Below the pieces are notes generated by a model that was not told the origin of the DNA, made no database searches, and worked only from the letters and a program-made list of their open reading frames with translations. This document shows, piece after piece, positions 1 to 10,540 of a stretch of DNA of 64,000 nt (position 1 is its first letter; each line of letters starts with the position of its first letter). Location: NCBI GenBank assembly GCA_011033025.1, contig WFMF01000014.1, forward strand, positions 496,001 through 560,000. Reading direction: 5' to 3'. Source of the stretch: Beroe forskalii (lineage: Eukaryota > Ctenophora > Nuda > Beroida > Beroidae). The translations under genes were made by a program, and so were the position numbers.

Positions 1-2
1 CG

Positions 3-785
3 ATCAGGTTCTTGTCAGTGGTTAAAAATCTTGGTGTCCAAATGGACCAACGACTTACATTTGAGAAGCAGATAACTACTCTAAAGAAGAACTCATTCCA
101 TACCATCCGGAACCTCTGCAAAGTCCGTTTTCTGCTCACTAAGGATCAAATGAAATCAGTGGTCAATAGTATGGTCATTTCTTGTTTGGACTACTGCAAT
201 TGTTTGTACTATGGTATTGCTGAAAGGCTTCTCAATCAGTTACAAATCATTCAAAACTCTGCTGCCAAATTGGTAACTGGAAAATATAAGTATGATCATG
301 TTGACAATGACCTTCATGAACTTCATTGGCTTCAGATCAAAAAGCGTATTGTTTTCAAAATTGCACTCTTATCATACAAAGCAATTAATGGTCAAGCACC
401 AGAGTACATCCAGGACATGTTCACTTACTCCTATCAAGGCTATGTTCCAAGATTGTTAACTCCAGTCAGGAACACTAGCCTTGGTCAACGAAGCCTATCT
501 TTCATTGGTCCTAAAGTTTTCAACCACCTTCCTAATCACATAACCACTGCATCCAACACAGATTCCTTCAAAAAGCTTTTGAAAACATATCTTTTCAACC
601 TTACTATTGAAGAAACTATGAACTTGACCAAGTAACACTCTTTGCCATTTGTGCTTTCATAGTACATTCTACCACTCAAAGTTAAATTATTAATTTATCA
701 GTCACTTAGATACACACTTTTCACTCTCACTTTTTTGCCTTGTGAAAGGCACAAGTTTTTGGATATTGTGAATTATTTGGCTCTT
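3..785 (+). mobile_element. 3' end of a CR1/L2-like LINE (reverse transcriptase C-terminus and 3' UTR)
   Basis: The reading frame is open from the window edge to a stop at 633-635, so the 5' part lies outside the window. The roughly 210 residues match the region C-terminal to the LINE reverse transcriptase core: a KNLGVQMD segment, a SCLDYCNCLYYGI segment, an IQNSAAKLVTGKYKYDH segment, and an ELHWLQIKKRIVFKIALLSY block. This arrangement is typical of CR1/L2/Rex-type non-LTR retrotransposons. The polymerase core and endonuclease are not in the window. About 150 AT-rich bases follow the stop and probably are the 3' UTR, ending where the palindromic repeat begins near 790. No poly-A tail is evident. 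Assignment to the CR1/L2 group is by motif memory, not alignment. Confidence 0.85.
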
Positions 786-797
786 ATTTTTGGTTTC

Positions 798-984
798 AGC
801 GCCGATCGGTGGTACCGCCGATCGGCGCTGATCGGCGCCGATCGGCGCCGATGGGAAATCGGCATCTTTTCATCGGCGGTCGTAGGCGCCGATCGGCGCC
901 GATCAGCGCCGGCCAGCCCCCGATCGGCGCCGACGGCGCCGATCTGCCCCCGATCGGCGCCGATCAGCGCCGATAAAAACACCT
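798..984. repeat. GCC-GATC-GGC decamer array, left end of foldback
   Basis: Direct reading shows overlapping self-complementary units of the form CGGCGCCGAT repeated with small variants (CAGCGCCGAT, CGGCGCTGAT). A second short block of the same units lies at 1039-1080. Because each unit is itself palindromic, every register can form hairpins. Confidence 0.9.
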
Positions 985-1749
985 GTATAAGGGAAGCTGT
1001 CTGCTGCATTTTATTCCAGATTTCCCCGTGATTTTCCCATCGGCGCCGATCGGCGCTGATCGGCGCCGATCGGCGCCGATGGGGAATTTTTTTTAAATTT
1101 CAAGCTTGGACAGGAAAATGAGATATCCGCGGATTTTATCGCATTTGACCGACTCTAACAATCAGGATTATGTTATGGTTTGTAATTATATATGTTTTAT
1201 ATGCTTGGACGTCATTTTCATACTCATAGATAATGAAGGCTCCCGTTTACATGGGAGGCCGACCTTATTAACTTAAAATGTAAGAATACCTGATGATAAT
1301 ATTAATACGTCGATGATTTCAAATAAAAAGACATACAATGGACGCAGAACGGAAACACTGTAGTGATGAATGATTTTTGCACGTGTTGCTTTGCACGTGT
1401 AACCATAGTAACGGCGGGTAGTACAAGTAATAGTATTGTTTAGATGGAGCCGATTTTAGCGTTCGCACTTTTACAGAAAAAACTTTAGGTTAGATGGACT
1501 TTTAAACAAGCGCTATCCCCGGGCACCTCTTGGACACCGCACGGACTTCGGCGGACTTCAGCGGTCTCCGCCAAAATTTTTGGTATCTGTCCCATATAAC
1601 TCCGGCCGAGTGACGCCACAGATCAACACCTCAATCTTTATGAGTTTATGTATCCTAAACCTTATTTTTGCCCTAACCATAACCATAACCTCAATCCTGG
1701 CCCTAAACCTAACAAATGCTGACCCTAATCCTGATCCTTTAGCCCCAAC

Positions 1750-2310
1750 ACTTTTGGGTTAGGGTAAATTTGGGGTTAGGGTTTGTGTTTGGGTTTGGGT
1801 TTGGGTTAGGGTGAGGGTTTGGGTTCCGGTTAGGGGTTGAGTTTGGGTCAGGGTTTTGGTTAGGGTTTGGGTTCGGGTTTGGGTTTGGGTTAGCTTTTGG
1901 GTTAGGGTTTGGTTTGGGTTTAGTTTGGGTTGGATTTGGGTTAGAGTTTGGGTTAGGGTTTGGTTTAGGATTTGGTTTAGGGTTTGGGTGATTGGGTGAC
2001 GGTTTGGGAGTTTGGGTTACGGTTTCAGGGGTTGAGTTAACCCTTATCAAACCCTAACCCAAAATCTATCCCGAACCCTAACCCAAACCTTAACCCAAAA
2101 ACTAACCAAAACCCTAACCCTAACCCAAACCCAAGCCCAAACCCGAACCCAAACCCTAACCAAAACCCTAACCCAAACTCAACCCCTAACCGGAACCCTA
2201 ACCAAAACCCAAACCCAAACCCAAGCCCAAACCCAAACCCAAGCCCAAACCCAAACCCAAACCCTAACCCAAACCCTAGCCCAAACCCTAACCCTAACCC
2301 AAAAAGTGTT
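1750..2310. repeat. Inverted telomere-like array (G-rich then C-rich)
   Basis: From 1750 to about 2035 the plus strand is built of GGGTTAGGG, GGGTTTGGG and related hexamers; from 2040 to 2310 it switches to CCCTAACCC and CCCAAACCC. The junction is the centre of the foldback. The array is degenerate, so it is interstitial telomere-like repeat and not a chromosome end. Either strand could form G-quadruplexes in one half. Confidence 0.85.
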
Positions 2311-2977
2311 GGGGCTAAAGGATTAGGATGAGGGTCAGCATTTGTTAGGTTTAGGGCCAGGATTGAGGTTATGGTTATGGTTAGGGCAAAAATAAGGTTT
2401 AGGATACATAAACTCATAAAGATTGAGGTGTTGATCTGTGGCGTCACTCGGCCGGAGTTATATGGGACAGATACCAAAAATTTTGGCGGAGACCGCTGAA
2501 GTCCGCCGAAGTCCGTGCGGTGTCCAAGAGGTGCCCGGGGATAGCGCTTGTTTAAAAGTCCATCCAACCAAAAGTTTTTTCTGTAAAAGTGCGAACGCTA
2601 AAATCGGCTCCATCTAAACAATACTAAATATTACTTGTACTACCCGCCGTTACTATGGTTACACGTGCAAAGCAACACGTGCAAAAATCATTCATCACTA
2701 CAGTGTTTCCGTTCTGCGTCCATTGCATGTCTTTTTATTTGAAATCATCGACGTATTAATATTATCATCAGGTATTCTTACATTTTAAGTTAATAAGGTC
2801 GGCCTCCCATGTAAACGGGAGCCTTCCTTATCTATGAGTATGACAATGACGTCCAAGCATATAAAACATATATAATTACAAACCATAACATAATCCTGAT
2901 TGTTAGAGTCGGTCAAATGCGATAAAATCCGCGGATATCTCATTTTCCTGTCCAAGCTTGAAATTTTTAAAATTTCC

Positions 2978-3378
2978 CATCGGCGCCGATCGGCGCCGAT
3001 CAGCGCCGATCGGCGCCGATGGGAAAATCACGGGGAAATCTGGAATAAAATGCAGCAGACAGCTTCCCTTATACAGGTGTTTTATCGGCGCTGATCGGCG
3101 CCGATCAGGCAGATCGGCGCCGTCGGCGCCGATCGGGGGCTGGTTGGCGCTGATCGGCGCCGATCGGCGCTGATCGGCGCCGATCAGCGCCTACGACCGC
3201 CGATGAAAAGATGCCGATTTCCCATCGGCGCCGATCGGCGCCGATCAGCGCCGATCGGCGGTACCACCGATCGGCGCCTAGCCGGCGCTGATCGGCGCCG
3301 ACCAGCGCCGATCAGCGCCGATCGGCGCCGATCAGCGCTGATCGGCGCCGGACGGGCGCCGATCGGCGCCGAGTCGGC
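2978..3378. repeat. GCC-GATC-GGC decamer array, right end of foldback
   Basis: This is the inverted counterpart of the left array, made of the same CGGCGCCGAT-like decamers, with extra units at 3290-3378 beyond the clear end of the symmetry. It is interrupted at 3025-3085 by the same 60-base non-repeat spacer as the left arm (CTGTATAAGGGAAGCTGTC in the left orientation). Confidence 0.88.
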
Positions 3379-3787
3379 GATTTTAACAGTTTTCCCAGGA
3401 AAAATTAACCTACTTGCTACAACAAAAACAATTAAAAAACAATAAGCTAGTGTAGTGAAATACAAAGGCAGCAAAAATTGCTGTGATATCACCTCAAACT
3501 CTAATATGGTAATATATAATTTAACTGAATCCTAAAATTAAACTGATTAATGATAGTTGACATCACCATTGTTAAAAACACAATTCAGTTCTTGTTCTGT
3601 TAACCTGTGTTCACCTTAGTTGGAGTACAAGTCCCTTCCATATATATATACAAATACAGGTAATCATAACATGCAGCAATATTCAACTAATGATCTGAAA
3701 TACATGAAATTATGCAATTGGTAATCATAGTAGTCCTTTAGTGAGAACTGCTGTAGGTAAATAAACCACTAAAAAAATATTGAAACA
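3379..3787. other. AT-rich stretch with no gene seen
   Basis: No credible coding sequence was seen on either strand. A short TATATATATA run lies near 3642. The segment lies between the first foldback and the retroelement fragment on the minus strand. Confidence 0.6.
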
Positions 3788-3961
3788 TCATACTTCAAAA
3801 CTAATATTTTGGCATTCCCAGTGCTCAGGATGTCCTGATGACTGAATATTGAGAAGGAATTTTTTAATTACATGACTGTACTTCTCTGATCTTTTGTAGG
3901 CTACCATTTCAGCTAAACGTTTCAATACCAAGGTTGCTTCAGGTCCTGTGCCTCCTGTGGT
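3788..3961 (-). mobile_element. Fossil scrap of a reverse-transcriptase element (TTGG..P...LKRLAEM motif)
   Basis: Read on the minus strand this encodes a short stretch with TTGGTGPEATLVLKRLAEM followed by a YSHVIKKFLLNIQ block. That pattern is familiar from the C-terminal part of a reverse-transcriptase polyprotein common in cnidarian and other marine invertebrate genomes; I cannot assign its clade with certainty and treat it as a fossil. It is a fragment and is cut by the TIR element beginning at 3962, whose target duplication includes its last bases. A related scrap lies at 21356. Confidence 0.55.
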
Positions 3962-4445
3962 GGCATAATCCACGATTTTTGCAAGTTCACCTGAATGCGC
4001 CGCGAATTCGCCGCGAATTCAGGTGAATTCAGGTGAATTCAGGTGAATTCGCAGCGGAGTTCGCCAAAAAAAATTTTTGGCGGACTCCGCCGGACTCCGC
4101 CGGAGTCCGCCGCGGACTCTGGCGAATTCACTTGAATTCACCTGAATTCGCCGCGAATACATGCGTATTCGGTGTACTAGTTCGCCAATTTTTCAGTTCA
4201 CCCAGGTGAACTGCCAGTTCGCGGCGAATTCGCGGCGAACTAGTTCGCCTGAATTCAGATGGCGGAGTCCGCCGCAGTCCGCCGGAGTCCGCCGCAGTCC
4301 GCCAGAGTTCACCGGAGGGAAACATGCCCAAAAGCCCAAATCAGTACGAATTTAACAAATTAGAGAATTAGCGATCGGCGATGAAGGAAAACTGCGTTAT
4401 TGCAATTGCAAAGGCTCTTCTTATACGAGGGAGTTTGGAGTGCCA

Positions 4446-4532
4446 CCAATGGTTCCATTGGCAACAATGTTGATGCTGATTGTCACGACTCGTGACAATC
4501 AGCATCAACATTGTTGCCAAATGCCAATGGAA
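4446..4532. repeat. Perfect-stem hairpin beside the 78-bp satellite
   Basis: The sequence GATTGTCACGACTCGTGACAA is the tip of an inverted repeat whose arms include ACAATGTTGATGCTGATTG on the left and its inverse on the right. The arms reach outward to CCAATGG blocks near 4450 and 4525. It separates the left terminal block of the element from the satellite. Confidence 0.8.
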
Positions 4533-4540
4533 CCATTTGC

Positions 4541-5560
4541 TTCGGCTTATGACTCCCATAGCGACCGTACGACTTCCCATAGCAACCAGCCTAAAAACTG
4601 AGGAGTTTTCAGCGAAGCTTCGGCTTATGACTCCCATAGCAACCATACGACTACCCATAGCAACCAGCCTTAAAACTGAGGAGTTTTCGGCGAAGCTTCG
4701 GCTTATGACTCCCATAGCAACCGTACGACTACCCATAGCAACCAGCCTAAAAACTGAGGAGTTTTCAGCGAAGCTTCGGCTTATGACTCCCATAGCAACC
4801 GTACGACTTCCCATAGCAACCAGCCTTAAAACTGAGGAGTTTTCGACGAAGCTTCGGCTTATGACTCCCATAGCAACCGTACGACTACCCATAGCAACCA
4901 GCCTAAAAACTGAGGAGTTTTCAGCGAAGCCTCGGCTTATGACTCCCATAGCAACCGTACGACTACCCATAGCAACCAGCCTTAAAACTGAGGAGTTTTC
5001 GGCGAAGCTTCGGCTTATGACTCCCATAGCAACCGTACGACTACCCATAGCAACCAGCCTAAAAACTGAGGAGTTTTCAGCGAAGCTTCGGCTTATGACT
5101 CCCATAGCAACCGTACAACTACCCATAGCAACCAGCCTTAAAACTGAGGAGTTTTCGGCGAAGCTTCGGCTTATGACTCCCATAGCAACCGTACGACTAC
5201 CCATAGCAACCAGCTTTAAAACTGAGGAGTTTTCGGCGAAGCTTCGGCTTATGACTCCCATAGCAACCGTACGACTACCCATAGCAACCAGCCTAAAAAC
5301 TGAGGAGTTTTCAGCGAAGCTTCGGCTTATGACTCCCATAGCAACCGTACAACTACCCATAGCATTAGCAACCAGCCTTAAAACTGAGGAGTTTTCGGCG
5401 AAGCTTCGGCTTATGACTCCCATAGCAACCATACGACTACCCATAGCAACCAGCCTAAAAACTGAGGAGTTTTCAGCGAAGCTACGGCTTATGACTCCCA
5501 TAGCAACCGTACGAATACCCATAGAACCCAGTCTAAAAGCATTGGAATTAGTCGATTTTA
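4541..5560. repeat. 78-bp satellite array, about 13 copies, with alternating subtypes
   Basis: Unit starts are spaced 78 bases apart (for example 4618 and 4696). Each unit contains CTTATGACTCCCATAGCAAC, CCATAGCAACCAGCC and AACTGAGGAGTTTTC. Two subtypes alternate: one with CCTAAAAACTG and TTTTCAGCG, the other with CCTTAAAACTG and TTTTCGGCG, giving a 156-bp higher-order repeat. The alternation slips once, near 5160-5230, where two second-type units are adjacent, and one unit has a 6-base insertion near 5364. Since 78 is divisible by three and the unit lacks stops in one frame on each strand, long frames (363 and 402 codons) appear on both strands; I regard these as not coding. Confidence 0.93.
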
Positions 5561-5689
5561 GCCGGAAATAGGTCAAAAAGTGCCTCTAAATCCAGGACAT
5601 AAGTCATAAGTCAAAATGAAAACTTTAGTCAAAATAAAAACTTTAGTCACGAGGGTCTGTCATCGGCCGACAACATTGAACTATTGAAC

Positions 5690-6095
5690 TGTGCTGTAAG
5701 TGTAACGGTGATACTGTGTCGTAACAGTGGTACTGTGTCGTGGGTTACTGTATGAGTATCGTCACGGTTCTACTGTGTCGTAACGGTGTTACTGTGTCGT
5801 AACGGTGTTACTGTGTCGTAACGGTGTTACTGCATCGTAACGGTGTTACTGCATCGTAATACAGTTCTACTGTGTTGCTGAGTCGTAACAGTGTCATGTT
5901 ACTGTGTCGTAACGGTGTTACTGTGTCGTAACGGTGTTACTGTGTTGTAACGGTGTAACTGTGCCGTTACGGTGTTACTGCATCGTAATACAGTTCTACT
6001 GTGTCGTAACGCCAACGGTGTTGCTGAGTCGTAACAGTGTCATGTTACTGTGTCGTAACGGTGTGACTGTGTCGTAGCCTAACTGTAAGTGTATC
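5690..6095. repeat. 19-bp minisatellite (ACTGTGTCGTAACGGTGTT type)
   Basis: The unit TACTGTGTCGTAACGGTGT recurs many times with variants such as CTGCATCGTAACGG and CTGAGTCGTAACAG. A longer block containing ATACAGTTCTACTGTGT occurs twice, at about 5860 and 5990, indicating a secondary segmental duplication. It lies inside TIR element 1 and is not seen in element 2. Confidence 0.88.
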
Positions 6096-6179
6096 GTAAA
6101 ACTGCTAAAGTGCTAAGTGTTAATGTTACATACCTGTACTCTACTCATGTACGCGAGGAATTACCATAAAACGTCCAGT

Positions 6180-6480
6180 AGGGTAAGGATTTGTTAGGTT
6201 TTAAGGGTAAGGATTAAGGTTAGGTTTTTGGTTTAGGATACAAAAAATGACCTTCAGATCTGTGACGTCACTCAGAGCCGTTTACAAGGGAGACATACCT
6301 GTAAACGGCTCCTAATGACGTCATTGTCTGACGTCGTCAGGGGGCCAGGCAACACCTGACAATGACGTCAGATCTTGATGTCAATTTTTTTCTCGTGTCC
6401 TAGCCAAAACTCTAACCCTAACCCTAAGGTTCTTTGGATCCATGACGTCACGCATATGGTAGACATTGTGAATCGCATCT
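6180..6480. other. Shared telomere-like / GACGTCA core module
   Basis: The block has degenerate TTAGGG-like sequence (GGATTAAGGTTAGG), then AGATCTGTGACGTCACTCAG, then a CCGTTTACA-GGGAGACATACC segment. The same order is found near 2335-2475 (in the 2.5 kb foldback) and 44525-44650. The section 6310-6480, with GACGTCATTGTC and GCCAGGCAACACCTGAC, also matches element 2 at 9000-9093 plus 9586-9675, inverted. The conservation of order across otherwise different elements marks it as the family core. Confidence 0.8.
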
Positions 6481-6910
6481 TAGTCTCACATAAGCGTGCC
6501 AGACGTGACTAAGTTCCTTCAAAGTTCAGGTGAATTCGCCGCGAACTGAGCTCACCTGAGTTCACCCAAGTTCGCCCAAGTTCGCTCAAGTTCACCTGAG
6601 TTCGCCGCGAGTTCGCGGCGGACATCAGTTCACCGCGAATTCGCGGCGAACTTGTTCGCCTGGGTGAACTGAAAAATTGGCGAACTAGTACACCGAATAC
6701 GCGTGTATTCGCGGCGAATTCAGGTGAATTCAGGTGAATTTGCCAGAGTCCGCGGCGGACTCCGGCGGAGTCCGGCGGAGTCCGCCAAAAATTTTTTTGG
6801 CGAACTCCGCCGCGAATTCACCTGAATTCACCTGAATTCACCTGAATTCGCGGCGAATTCGCGGCGAATTCAGGTGAACTTGCAAAAATCGTGGATTATG
6901 CCCCTGTGGT

Positions 6911-7478
6911 TAGGAACACCATTGGTGAAAATGAATTTCTTAGAATTTAATTGAATCTAAAAATAAAGCACGAGCAAAGAAAAACTTTCCATATGCTTCA
7001 CCGTCACGAACACAAGTGGTATGTATTGGTAAAAACAAATAAAATTTATTAAATATAAGATCTATTAAATAAAATTTGATAAATTATTTGAAATTCATGT
7101 TATAACAACAATTAAAGAATAAATCCATGTTAATTAATTAATTAATAAATCTACTTAGTTATACACACAGTATAACCTGCTCCTTATCGTGAGCTCAAAG
7201 AACAAAATTTAAAAGTGCTACACTTACTTGGCCATTAAAATCCTAACATAAATTTATAAAATGTAATTGAAAGTTTAAAAAGTTTTAAAACATTTGTTAA
7301 AAATTAAAAGTTAACACTAATTACCACTTAGGTATAAAAAGACCATAATATACAGAAACAATAGCATTGTCCATTATATACATTATATATCAAAGTTTGA
7401 TGTATCATTGTTCATTGCAATAAGGTAATCGTCATTGAATGCAGATTCCTTCTACAACACTCCAATCGTCTGCATCAG
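6911..7478. other. AT-rich stretch upstream of the Naiad element; no gene seen
   Basis: Strongly AT-rich sequence with several TTAATTAA-like runs and no credible coding frame. The first part may continue the fossil fragment cut by TIR element 1; the last part probably contains the 5' UTR of the Penelope-like element, whose exact start I cannot see. Confidence 0.5.
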
Positions 7479-8638
7479 ATGAGACTGCGTAGTGGTACGG
7501 TCAAGTCTACTGATGTTCCCCGTGATTCTGATAATCCTACTCATCCTGCTCCTGATTCAGCAAGTAATATCAGAGATGCTGATCCAGAGAGCACTACTAA
7601 TGTATCTTTAGACACTGTGAGTCCAATATCTGCATGTGGTAATTGTGTGACCTGCAGGAAAGGCTTTCTGAGCACTGATCCAGTTTACTTTAATCAAGTA
7701 ACAGGAGAAGAGTTTAGAGTATCTGAAAACCTTAACTGTAAGTCCACAGGTATATTGTATCTAATACGGTGTGCCCATGAGAATTGCCCATTCCAGTATG
7801 TTGGACAAACAATCAATTCAGTAAATACGAGATGTATTCAACATAGGTCTGGTATTAGGAATGGTAATGAACCTACTTTCGTCTTACATCACTTCACCAA
7901 AGTCCACGAGCCTTCAGAACTCAGGATTACACCCTTATGTATGATCAAGAGTGAGGACGTTAACCCTGACACAAAGCGGAAGAGTCTTATTACTGCTCTG
8001 AAGGAACGAGAGGACAATCTCATTCTCAATCTGAACACATTGTTTCCGTATGGGCTCAATGATAGACTTGAAAAACCATATTATTTAACGAGCATTGAAA
8101 AGGAGTTTATGGAAGGTTCTTGTATTTACAAACTCTTTCCTAAACGTATATCACTAAGAACGAAACGTGGGTCAAAAGTTCGTAATACCGGGGATAATAG
8201 AGTTCAGAATGATGATATTTCTCGTGTTTTTGAATCTATAATACATAAATTCAAAATAGGTAATTTAAGAGATATTAGATCCATAGTTTGTAGTCTGAAT
8301 AATAAGCAGCTTATCACCCTAGGTAACTTCACGTTTGATAAATTGTCTCAATCATGTACGTACACTAAAACTTGTTGCCAGATAGTCATAGACCTCTGTA
8401 ATCACTATAAATCTCGTTCAGTGAGATTCACTGATTATAGATTAGATAATTACAGAGTAAATGACAAACCTGACAACAAGCCTTCAGATTTTATTCCCAT
8501 TAAGTTTGTATCTAAGGAATTAGAAGATCTAGATATTAATTCTCTTCTAAATGATGTTGATTGTATGCATTATTTTCCATCAAAACACCTTAGTAAGAAG
8601 TACAGTAACCCTGAATTTAAGTTTAATATATGTTATAG
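7479..8638 (+). CDS. Naiad-type Penelope-like element, N-terminal GIY-YIG endonuclease part
   Basis: This frame opens with a basic segment (MRLRSGTVKST), then a cysteine cluster CGNCVTCRKG, an F-x-TGEEF segment, and a GIY-YIG nuclease: GILYLIRC, QYVGQTINSVNTRC with the catalytic-type arginine, IQHRSG, and the distal REDNLILNLNTLFPYGLNDR block. About 200 further residues lead toward the reverse transcriptase. In classical Penelope-like elements the GIY-YIG domain is C-terminal; here it precedes the reverse transcriptase, as described for the Naiad/Chlamys permuted clade. The nuclease would nick DNA for target-primed reverse transcription. The coding region is interrupted by a DNA element beginning at 8639. 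The start codon at 7479 is the first ATG of the open frame. Confidence 0.85.
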
Positions 8639-9093
8639 GATTTTTGCAAGTACACCTGAATTCGCCGCGAATTCGCCGCGAATTCAAGTGAATTCAGGTG
8701 AATTCAGGTGAATTCGCGGCGGAGTTCGCCAAAAAAATTTTGGCGGACTCCGCCGGAGTCCGCCGGAGTTCGCCGCGGACTCTGGCGAATTCACCTGAAT
8801 TCACCTGAATTCGCCGCGAATACACGCGTATTCGGTGTACTAGTTCGCCAATTTTCAAGTTCACCCAGGCGAACAAGTTCGCCGCGAATTCGCGGCGAAC
8901 TGATGTCCGCCGCGAATTCGCGGCGAACTCAGGTGAACTTGGGCGAACTTGGGCGAACTCAGGTGAACTCAGTTCGCGGCGAATTCACCTGAACTTTGAA
9001 GGAACTTTGTCACGTCTGGCACGCTTATGTGAGACTAAGATGCAATTCACAATGTCTACCATATGCGTGTCGACATGGATCCAAAGAACCTTA

Positions 9094-9585
9094 GGGGAGC
9101 CGTCACATATTACGTCATCACTCGACGGGAGGGAGGGGGTTTTCAAATGCTGACAGGTGATGACAGGGGGGAGGGAGGGGGTTTAAGGTTTGCCGACGTC
9201 AGCGAAAATATTGAATTTTCTAAATTCGAAAATACGATATCCAAACTTTTTCGTTCATAATATTTTGTTTTGATGTACCGATTTCATTTCTTTGATATGA
9301 TATATATATTTCCAAACTAACTGGATGTTCGTCTATGACAATTAGAACCATTTTTTTTAAACGAATTTAACGATATGAATCACACCACACGTACATAGTT
9401 GATATTTCATGTCGGTTGTTTTGATTCAAAATAGTCAAAATTTGTTTTGAAAAAGGAGGGGGGTTTGGTCAATGCTGACGTCATCATGGGGGAGGGGGTC
9501 AGCCAATGATGACAAGTGATGACAGACAGGGGGGAGGGGGTTGAAAATGGGCAAAAAAGTGATGACATAATATGTGACGGCTCCC
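9094..9585. mobile_element. PIF/Harbinger-like MITE, 492 bp, nested in TIR element 2
   Basis: The ends are inverted: GGGGAGCCGTCACATATTAC at the left against GTAATATGTGACGGCTCCC-like sequence at the right (the right end has ATAATATGTG). They are flanked by TTA (or TTAG) at 9091-9093 and 9586-9588. The matching interval of TIR element 1, near 6415-6440, reads straight through this point as AACCTTAGGGTTAGGG in the inverted sense, which supplies an empty site. A TTA duplication with GGG-initial TIR is the signature of PIF/Harbinger-type elements. The inside contains polypurine blocks (GGGAGGGAGGGGG) and repeated TGATGACA motifs but no coding region. Confidence 0.85.
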
Positions 9586-9675
9586 TTAGGGTTAGGGTTT
9601 TGATTAGGACACTAGAAAAAATTGACATCAAGATCTGTGACGTCATTGTCAGGTGTTGCCTGACCCCCTGACGAC

Positions 9676-10540
9676 TTAGGACATCGCTGATTCGCTGAGG
9701 ACAAAAACCAGTATCGGCGCATATAGGCGTAAATGGCTAAGTCCTTGTGGGTGAGGAGAATGCAGACCGTGGGGAGGCACCAGGATCTGTCTTCTGTGAG
9801 GGATGAGAGCTCCGCATGGATGACAAGGATCTGGGGTTAGGACTTGAAGTTTCCATCGAGGAAACAGCAAGAGCTTTCTGCTAGGATCGTGAGTTTGTCA
9901 CTGGTAGCCCGGATGATCACCCGAGGCGTTGTCGTAGAGGAGCATATCAGCTTGTCTGAGGGTCCGGCAGTCTGCAGGGAGGGTGTCTGCAGAGTGGGTA
10001 TGAGGTTCAGGACACTAGCAGCTGCCAGCTCCGCTTGATCCACCTCCAAGCTTGTCTCCCATCTGTCGTGTCAAGGGTTTGTAGACTTCATGAGACCTCG
10101 TTACCTAAGTGGGACGATATCCTGACGAATTAGCATGGGGTTGTGCTCGCATGAACGTCCCGTATCACGTATCCCCTCCGATGACATGAGCCAACAAGCG
10201 GTATGGGATAGTGTAAATTGTGATGTGGCGGATCACATGCTGACACCGTGTATCGTGAGTCCCCAGTGTCTCCACAATGATACATCGGATCGCATGATTG
10301 TACCCTCCATACGGGCTCTGTCATCTGGATTAACCGAGAGATTCTCGGTATAAATCGATCCAGGCTTTAGGTAGTTTATATAAAGTGAAGAGGCTCCCGA
10401 CCTAGAGTCCACCCTGTGGGGATCTCCCGACCCAGAGTCCACCCTGGTGTGCCACCGCCGACCCAGAGTCCCCCGACCTAGAGTCCCCGACCTAGAATCC
10501 GTTCCCCATGTTGACTCTGCAATCGGGATCTGGTTAGAGC
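9676..10540. other. Interior cargo of TIR element 2; no gene recognised
   Basis: Mixed-composition sequence with only short frames on both strands. A small tandem block at 10395-10500 repeats CCGACCTAGAGTCC and CCGACCCAGAGTCC. Nothing in it resembles a known protein domain, and it has no counterpart in TIR element 1. Confidence 0.6.

Larger units (their letters stand above)
798..3290. repeat. 2.5 kb foldback (palindromic) element
   Basis: The two halves are near-perfect reverse complements. For example the left block at 1222-1300 (containing CTCCCGTTTACATGGGAGG) reappears inverted at 2775-2850, and the left block at 1500-1700 reappears at 2380-2570. Arms are about 1.2 kb each and the centre is near 2038. 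The outer ends are arrays of GC-rich decamers; the loop is telomere-like sequence. Neither arm encodes a recognisable protein: the open frames on both strands are a by-product of repeats without stops. No target duplication was found because the ends themselves are repetitive. It looks like a non-autonomous foldback transposon, and it shares a core module with elements at 6.2, 9.6 and 44.5 kb. Confidence 0.85.
3962..6902. mobile_element. TIR element 1, 2.94 kb, with 8-bp target duplication
   Basis: The element starts GGCATAATCCACGATTTTTG and ends with the inverse of this sequence. It is flanked by the direct repeat CCTGTGGT at 3954-3961 and 6903-6910, an 8-bp duplication as made by hAT or P-type transposases. 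Just inside each end lie about 350 bases of short palindromes (GAATTCGCGGCGAATTC, GGCGGACTCCGCC, runs of AGGTGAATTC). The interior holds a hairpin (4450-4530), a 78-bp satellite, a 19-bp minisatellite and the shared telomere-like core. No transposase is present, so it is non-autonomous. Element 2 (8639-10998) is the same family in opposite orientation with different cargo. Confidence 0.85.

Noticed and set aside
1750-2310. True chromosome end
   Set aside because: The array is degenerate, internal, inverted in the middle and flanked on both sides by a transposable foldback.
1739-2567. Asn/Pro- and Gly/Phe-rich open frames
   Set aside because: By-products of telomere-like hexamers with no stops in some frames.
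4368-5576. Long open frames on both strands (402 and 363 codons)
   Set aside because: They consist entirely of the 78-bp repeat, whose length is divisible by three; the peptides repeat without any domain and exist on both strands.
4541-6095. CRISPR-like arrays
   Set aside because: Repeats have no unique spacers of constant length, and the DNA is eukaryotic.
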